From Pseudobutyrivibrio ruminis AD2017 (GTDB lineage: Bacteria; Bacillota; Clostridia; Lachnospirales; Lachnospiraceae), in NCBI RefSeq assembly GCF_000424305.1, contig NZ_AUJQ01000009.1, positions 1-64,000 on the forward strand: DNA of 64,000 nt, in the 5' to 3' direction. Position 1 is the stretch's first letter. Each line of letters begins with the position of its first letter. Of this stretch, positions 63,829 to 64,000 are shown piece after piece. The translations under genes were made by a program, and so were the position numbers. The notes beneath the pieces were generated by a model, which had not been told where the DNA came from, ran no database searches, and was given only the letters and a program-made list of their open reading frames with translations.

Positions 63829-63879
63829 AAGTGGTTTATAGATAATAGATTTGCATAAGAGAAGGGAAAGGGGGAAGAA

Positions 63880-64000
63880 GTGTTGGAAAATATGGAAAGC
63901 ATAAAAGCACTAAAAGAGATGATAGATGAATCGTCTAAAATAGTGTTTTTCGGCGGCGCTGGAGTATCAACAGAAAGCGGTATTCCAGATTTTCGTAGTA
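63880..64000 (+). CDS. cobB: Sir2 family NAD-dependent protein deacylase, 5' part
   Basis: Only the first ~40 codons are in the window. Reading from GTG 63880 (GGGGG 5 nt upstream), TTG 63883 or ATG 63892 gives MESIKALKEMIDESSKIVFFGGAGVSTESGIPDFRS, with GAGVSTESGIPDFRS the NAD-binding signature of sirtuins. The true start is undecided. The gene continues past the right edge. Confidence 0.88.
   Translation, partial: MLENMESIKALKEMIDESSKIVFFGGAGVSTESGIPDFRS

Overview
The window is the replication-origin region of a low-GC Gram-positive chromosome, most likely a Lachnospiraceae member of the Butyrivibrio/Pseudobutyrivibrio/Roseburia type. The support is the Firmicutes origin gene order (gyrA-gyrB-recF-S4-dnaN-dnaA / oriC / rpmH-rnpA-yidD-yidC-jag-mnmE-mnmG-rsmG-parA-parB), parS sites of the Bacillus/Clostridium type, AT-rich sequence, the DUF4446 and DUF3881-like genes after parB, the AbiEi/AbiEii-like pair and the 16S 5' end. 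The genus is an inference.

Layout. oriC lies at about 38.3-38.7 kb. Almost everything to its left is on the minus strand and most genes to its right are on the plus strand, so transcription follows the outgoing forks. Left arm, reading away from oriC: dnaA, dnaN, S4 protein, recF, gyrB, gyrA; tRNA-Ser and tRNA-Cys; tyrS and a PAP2 phosphatase; a Mn riboswitch-controlled mntP plus CaCA antiporter operon; a long operon (zinc-ribbon protein, metG, tatD, rsmA, GGDEF protein, two YhgE/Pip membrane proteins with a small membrane protein between them); a GH13 alpha-amylase; a plus-strand pair (radical-SAM activase and GNAT acetyltransferase); tadA and the SRP RNA; a coiled-coil protein and an aconitase-like hydratase; an AI-2E permease; a TPR/AAA protein with glgB, DUF5711 and CvpA proteins; and the 5' end of a 16S gene behind tandem promoters.

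Right arm: rpmH to jag (ribosome, RNase P, membrane insertion), mnmE/mnmG/rsmG (tRNA and rRNA modification), a coiled-coil ORF, a parS cluster and parAB with two conserved uncharacterised genes; tRNA-Arg; a CheC/FliY-type phosphatase with a membrane protein ending in a FliM-like EIxxLF tail; tRNA-Lys; trmB; dacA; an ArgR-like regulator; an AbiE-like pair; mobA; then a block like the yaaO-yabC region of Bacillus (Orn/Lys/Arg decarboxylase, a guanylate-kinase-like protein where tmk is expected, yaaR, holB, ricT, trmN6, rsmI), a DUF212 protein and the start of a Sir2 deacylase cut by the window end.

Most of the window is housekeeping. The parts with the best chance of new biology are the CheC-like phosphatase with its membrane partner, the cyclic-di-GMP/YhgE operon, the TPR-AAA protein beside glgB, the degenerate histidine-kinase-like ORF before parA, the ArgR-like protein and the AbiE-like pair without an obvious nucleotidyltransferase motif. 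No insertion sequence, prophage or CRISPR array was seen.
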